This document shows, in pieces, positions 5,106 to 7,005 of a stretch of DNA of 7,005 nucleotides. Below the pieces are notes generated by a model. The model was not told where the DNA came from. It did no database searches and saw nothing but the letters and a program-made list of their open reading frames with translations. The stretch's first letter is position 1. Each line of letters starts with the position of its first letter. This stretch comes from Paracoccaceae bacterium (GTDB lineage: Bacteria; Pseudomonadota; Alphaproteobacteria; Rhodobacterales; Rhodobacteraceae): assembly GCA_015487255.1 (NCBI GenBank), contig WFQA01000117.1, forward strand, positions 1 through 7,005, given 5' to 3'. The position numbers were made by a program, and so were the translations under genes.

Positions 5106-7005
5106 CTATTCAAACTCCATGATCACATCATCCACCGCCATGCTGTCCCCGGCTGCGGCATTGATCTTGCTGACCACCGCCTTTTTCTCGGCCCGCAGCA
5201 CATTCTCCATTTTCATCGCCTCCACGGTGCACAGCGCCTGCCCTTCCTGCACCTCGTCGCCAGGCGCCACATCAAGGCTCACCACCAGGCCCGGCATCGG
5301 GCAGAGCAGCAGTTTGGAGGTATCCGCCGCGACCTTCTCCAGCATGTATCTGGAAAGCTCGAACAAGCGCGGGGTGCGGATAATCACGCTCAGATCCGCC
5401 CCGCGATGGCGCATCCGGTAGCCGCCCGGGATCGGCTGCACCTTGGCCACCACCACCTCGCCGGAAATATCCAGCCGTGCCAGCCCGTCACCCGGCTTCC
5501 AGCCCGAGGCCACCCGCAGGCTGCTGCCATCAGTAAATTTCACGGTGGAGCCGGCTTTATCCGCCTCAACCTTCACCGCAAAATCCACCCCTTGCAGCGA
5601 GATCACAAAATCCTCCCCCACCTGCCGCTCGTGGTTATCCAACCGGCCAGATACCTGGGCGGCCCGAATTTCCGCCACCCGCATCATCGCCGAAGCCCCG
5701 GCTGCCAGTTGCTTGAGCACCGGCTCGGGCAAGGTCGCCCCCATAAAACCATCGGGGTATTCCTCGGCAATGAAGGCGGTGGTTATATCACCCGAAATAA
5801 AGCGCGGATGGTCCATCACCGCGCTGAGAAACGGCAGGTTGTGGCCAATGCCCTCCAGCTCAAATGCGTCCAGCGCCTGGCGCATATCGGCAATCGCCCC
5901 GGCGCGCTTGGGTGCCCATGTGCAGAGCTTGGCGATCATCGGATCATAAAACATGCTGATCTCGCCGCCCTCGAAAACCCCGGTATCATTGCGCACCCTG
6001 CCCGCCACCTCGGCAGGTGGGTGGTAGCGGGTCAGCCGCCCGATCGAGGGCAGAAAATCGCGGTAGGGGTCTTCGGCGTAAACCCGGCTTTCCATCGCCC
6101 AGCCGTTAATGCCGATATCGCTCTGGCCCAGTGCCAGCTTTTCCCCCGCCGCCACCAAGATCATCTGCTCGACCAGATCAATGCCGGTGATCAGCTCGGT
6201 CACCGGATGCTCGACCTGCAGGCGGGTGTTCATCTCCAGAAAATAGAAATTCTGCTCGGCATCAACGATAAATTCCACCGTGCCGGCGCTGCAATAATCC
6301 ACCGCTTGCGCCAGGGCCACCGCCTCGGCCCCCATTTTGGCGCGGGTCTCATCGGTAAGAAACGGGCTGGGGGCCTCCTCGATCACCTTTTGCTGGCGGC
6401 GCTGGATCGAGCATTCGCGCTCATTGAGATAGATGCAATTACCGTGTTTATCGCCCAGCACCTGAATTTCGATATGGCGCGGCTGGGTGATGAATTTCTC
6501 GATGAAAATCCGGTCATCGCCAAAGCTGGCCGCCGCCTCGTTTTTCGAGCTTTGAAACCCCGCGCGCGCCTCTTCGTCATTCCAGGCGATGCGCATGCCC
6601 TTGCCGCCACCACCGGCACTGGCCTTGATCATCACCGGATAGCCGATCTCGCGGCTGATCTTCACCGCTTCATCCGCATCCCCGATCAGCCCCATATGGC
6701 CGGGCACGGTGGAAACCCCGGCCTCCTCGGCCAGTTTTTTGGAGGTGATTTTATCACCCATCGCCTGTATCGCACCCACCGGCGGGCCAATGAAGGCCAC
6801 GCCCGCTGCCTCCAGCGCCTCGGCGAATTTGGGGTTTTCCGAAAGGAACCCATAGCCCGGATGCACCGCTTCGGCCCCGGTTTGCCTGATCGCTGCCATG
6901 ATTTTATCAATCACGATATAGCTTTCCGCCGCCGGGGGTGGGCCGATATGCACCGCCTCATCCGCCATTTTTACATGCAGCGCATCCCGATCGGCATCCG
7001 AATAA
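5106..7005 (-). CDS. pccA: Propionyl-CoA carboxylase alpha chain (biotin carboxylase plus biotin carrier), 5' end cut by the window
   Basis: The frame is open to the right edge: 632 residues are visible, starting YSDADRDALHVKMADEAVHI, so the Met at 6968 is internal and about 30-35 N-terminal residues lie outside. PccA carboxylates its biotin with ATP and bicarbonate; PccB then transfers CO2 to propionyl-CoA, giving (S)-methylmalonyl-CoA. Domains in visible numbering: biotin-carboxylase N-domain with HPGYGFLSEN (48-57), ATP-grasp loop SAGGGGKG (129-136), ECSIQRRQQKVIEEAPS near 197-213 and catalytic EMNTRLQVEH (257-266). A BC C-domain follows to about 435, then a BT linker domain at about 440-555 that docks on PccB, and a biotin carrier domain with CPMPG and EAMKM, whose Lys598 (codon 5211-5213) is the biotin site, 34 residues from the C-terminus as usual. 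The BT domain and operon context favour PccA over acetyl- or methylcrotonyl-CoA carboxylase subunits. It is the first gene seen of the pccA, polymerase, mutase unit. pccB and the epimerase are not in the window. Confidence 0.95.
   Translation of the reverse strand, partial: YSDADRDALHVKMADEAVHIGPPPAAESYIVIDKIMAAIRQTGAEAVHPGYGFLSENPKFAEALEAAGVAFIGPPVGAIQAMGDKITSKKLAEEAGVSTVPGHMGLIGDADEAVKISREIGYPVMIKASAGGGGKGMRIAWNDEEARAGFQSSKNEAAASFGDDRIFIEKFITQPRHIEIQVLGDKHGNCIYLNERECSIQRRQQKVIEEAPSPFLTDETRAKMGAEAVALAQAVDYCSAGTVEFIVDAEQNFYFLEMNTRLQVEHPVTELITGIDLVEQMILVAAGEKLALGQSDIGINGWAMESRVYAEDPYRDFLPSIGRLTRYHPPAEVAGRVRNDTGVFEGGEISMFYDPMIAKLCTWAPKRAGAIADMRQALDAFELEGIGHNLPFLSAVMDHPRFISGDITTAFIAEEYPDGFMGATLPEPVLKQLAAGASAMMRVAEIRAAQVSGRLDNHERQVGEDFVISLQGVDFAVKVEADKAGSTVKFTDGSSLRVASGWKPGDGLARLDISGEVVVAKVQPIPGGYRMRHRGADLSVIIRTPRLFELSRYMLEKVAADTSKLLLCPMPGLVVSLDVAPGDEVQEGQALCTVEAMKMENVLRAEKKAVVSKINAAAGDSMAVDDVIMEFE

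Noticed and set aside
5106..6968. Reading pccA as a complete gene starting at the ATG at 6968
   Set aside because: The frame stays open to the window edge and the 12 upstream codons (YSDADRDALHVK) are conserved biotin-carboxylase sequence, so the true start is outside the window.

Overview
The window looks like a chromosomal segment of an alphaproteobacterium, most likely of the Rhodobacterales/Rhodobacteraceae. Three things point there: a Hint_2-type Hedgehog/intein-like protein of the kind common in that group, a biotin-dependent propionyl-CoA carboxylase alpha chain read almost contiguously with a one-chain methylmalonyl-CoA mutase, and an SOS box of the alphaproteobacterial GTTC-N7-GTTC type. 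The coding DNA is GC-rich. The only clearly AT-rich stretch is the intergenic region near the left end. I see no mobile element, CRISPR array, tRNA or rRNA.

Layout, left to right. (1) Positions 1-67, minus strand: the first 22 codons of a gene that runs out of the window, possibly a PLP-dependent decarboxylase. (2) Positions 68-341: a divergent regulatory region with a candidate promoter for the left gene, four same-orientation TTAAC motifs, an imperfect direct repeat, a 14-bp palindrome and a possible 25-codon small ORF. (3) Positions 342-1610, plus strand: a 422-residue protein made of an extremely acidic N-terminal domain (31 Asp/Glu against one Arg and no Lys or His) joined to a C-terminal Hint domain starting at Cys239. 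(4) Positions 1626-1659: a perfect 15-bp hairpin flanked by A7 and T7, able to terminate transcription in both directions between two convergent units. (5) Positions 1662-7005, minus strand: a three-gene unit in the order pccA (5' end outside the window), a UmuC-like Y-family DNA polymerase, and methylmalonyl-CoA mutase.

PccA, with a PccB partner not in the window, carboxylates propionyl-CoA to methylmalonyl-CoA. After epimerisation (enzyme not in the window) the mutase converts it to succinyl-CoA. The two metabolic genes are therefore functionally coupled, and the polymerase between them is the odd one out. The 57-nt gap in front of the polymerase contains a perfect GTTC-N7-GTTC LexA box at 5075-5089, and only 15 nt separate the polymerase from the mutase, with no terminator. 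The main inference is that a DNA-damage-inducible promoter sits inside a propionate-catabolism operon, so the mutase may be co-transcribed with an error-prone polymerase during the SOS response.
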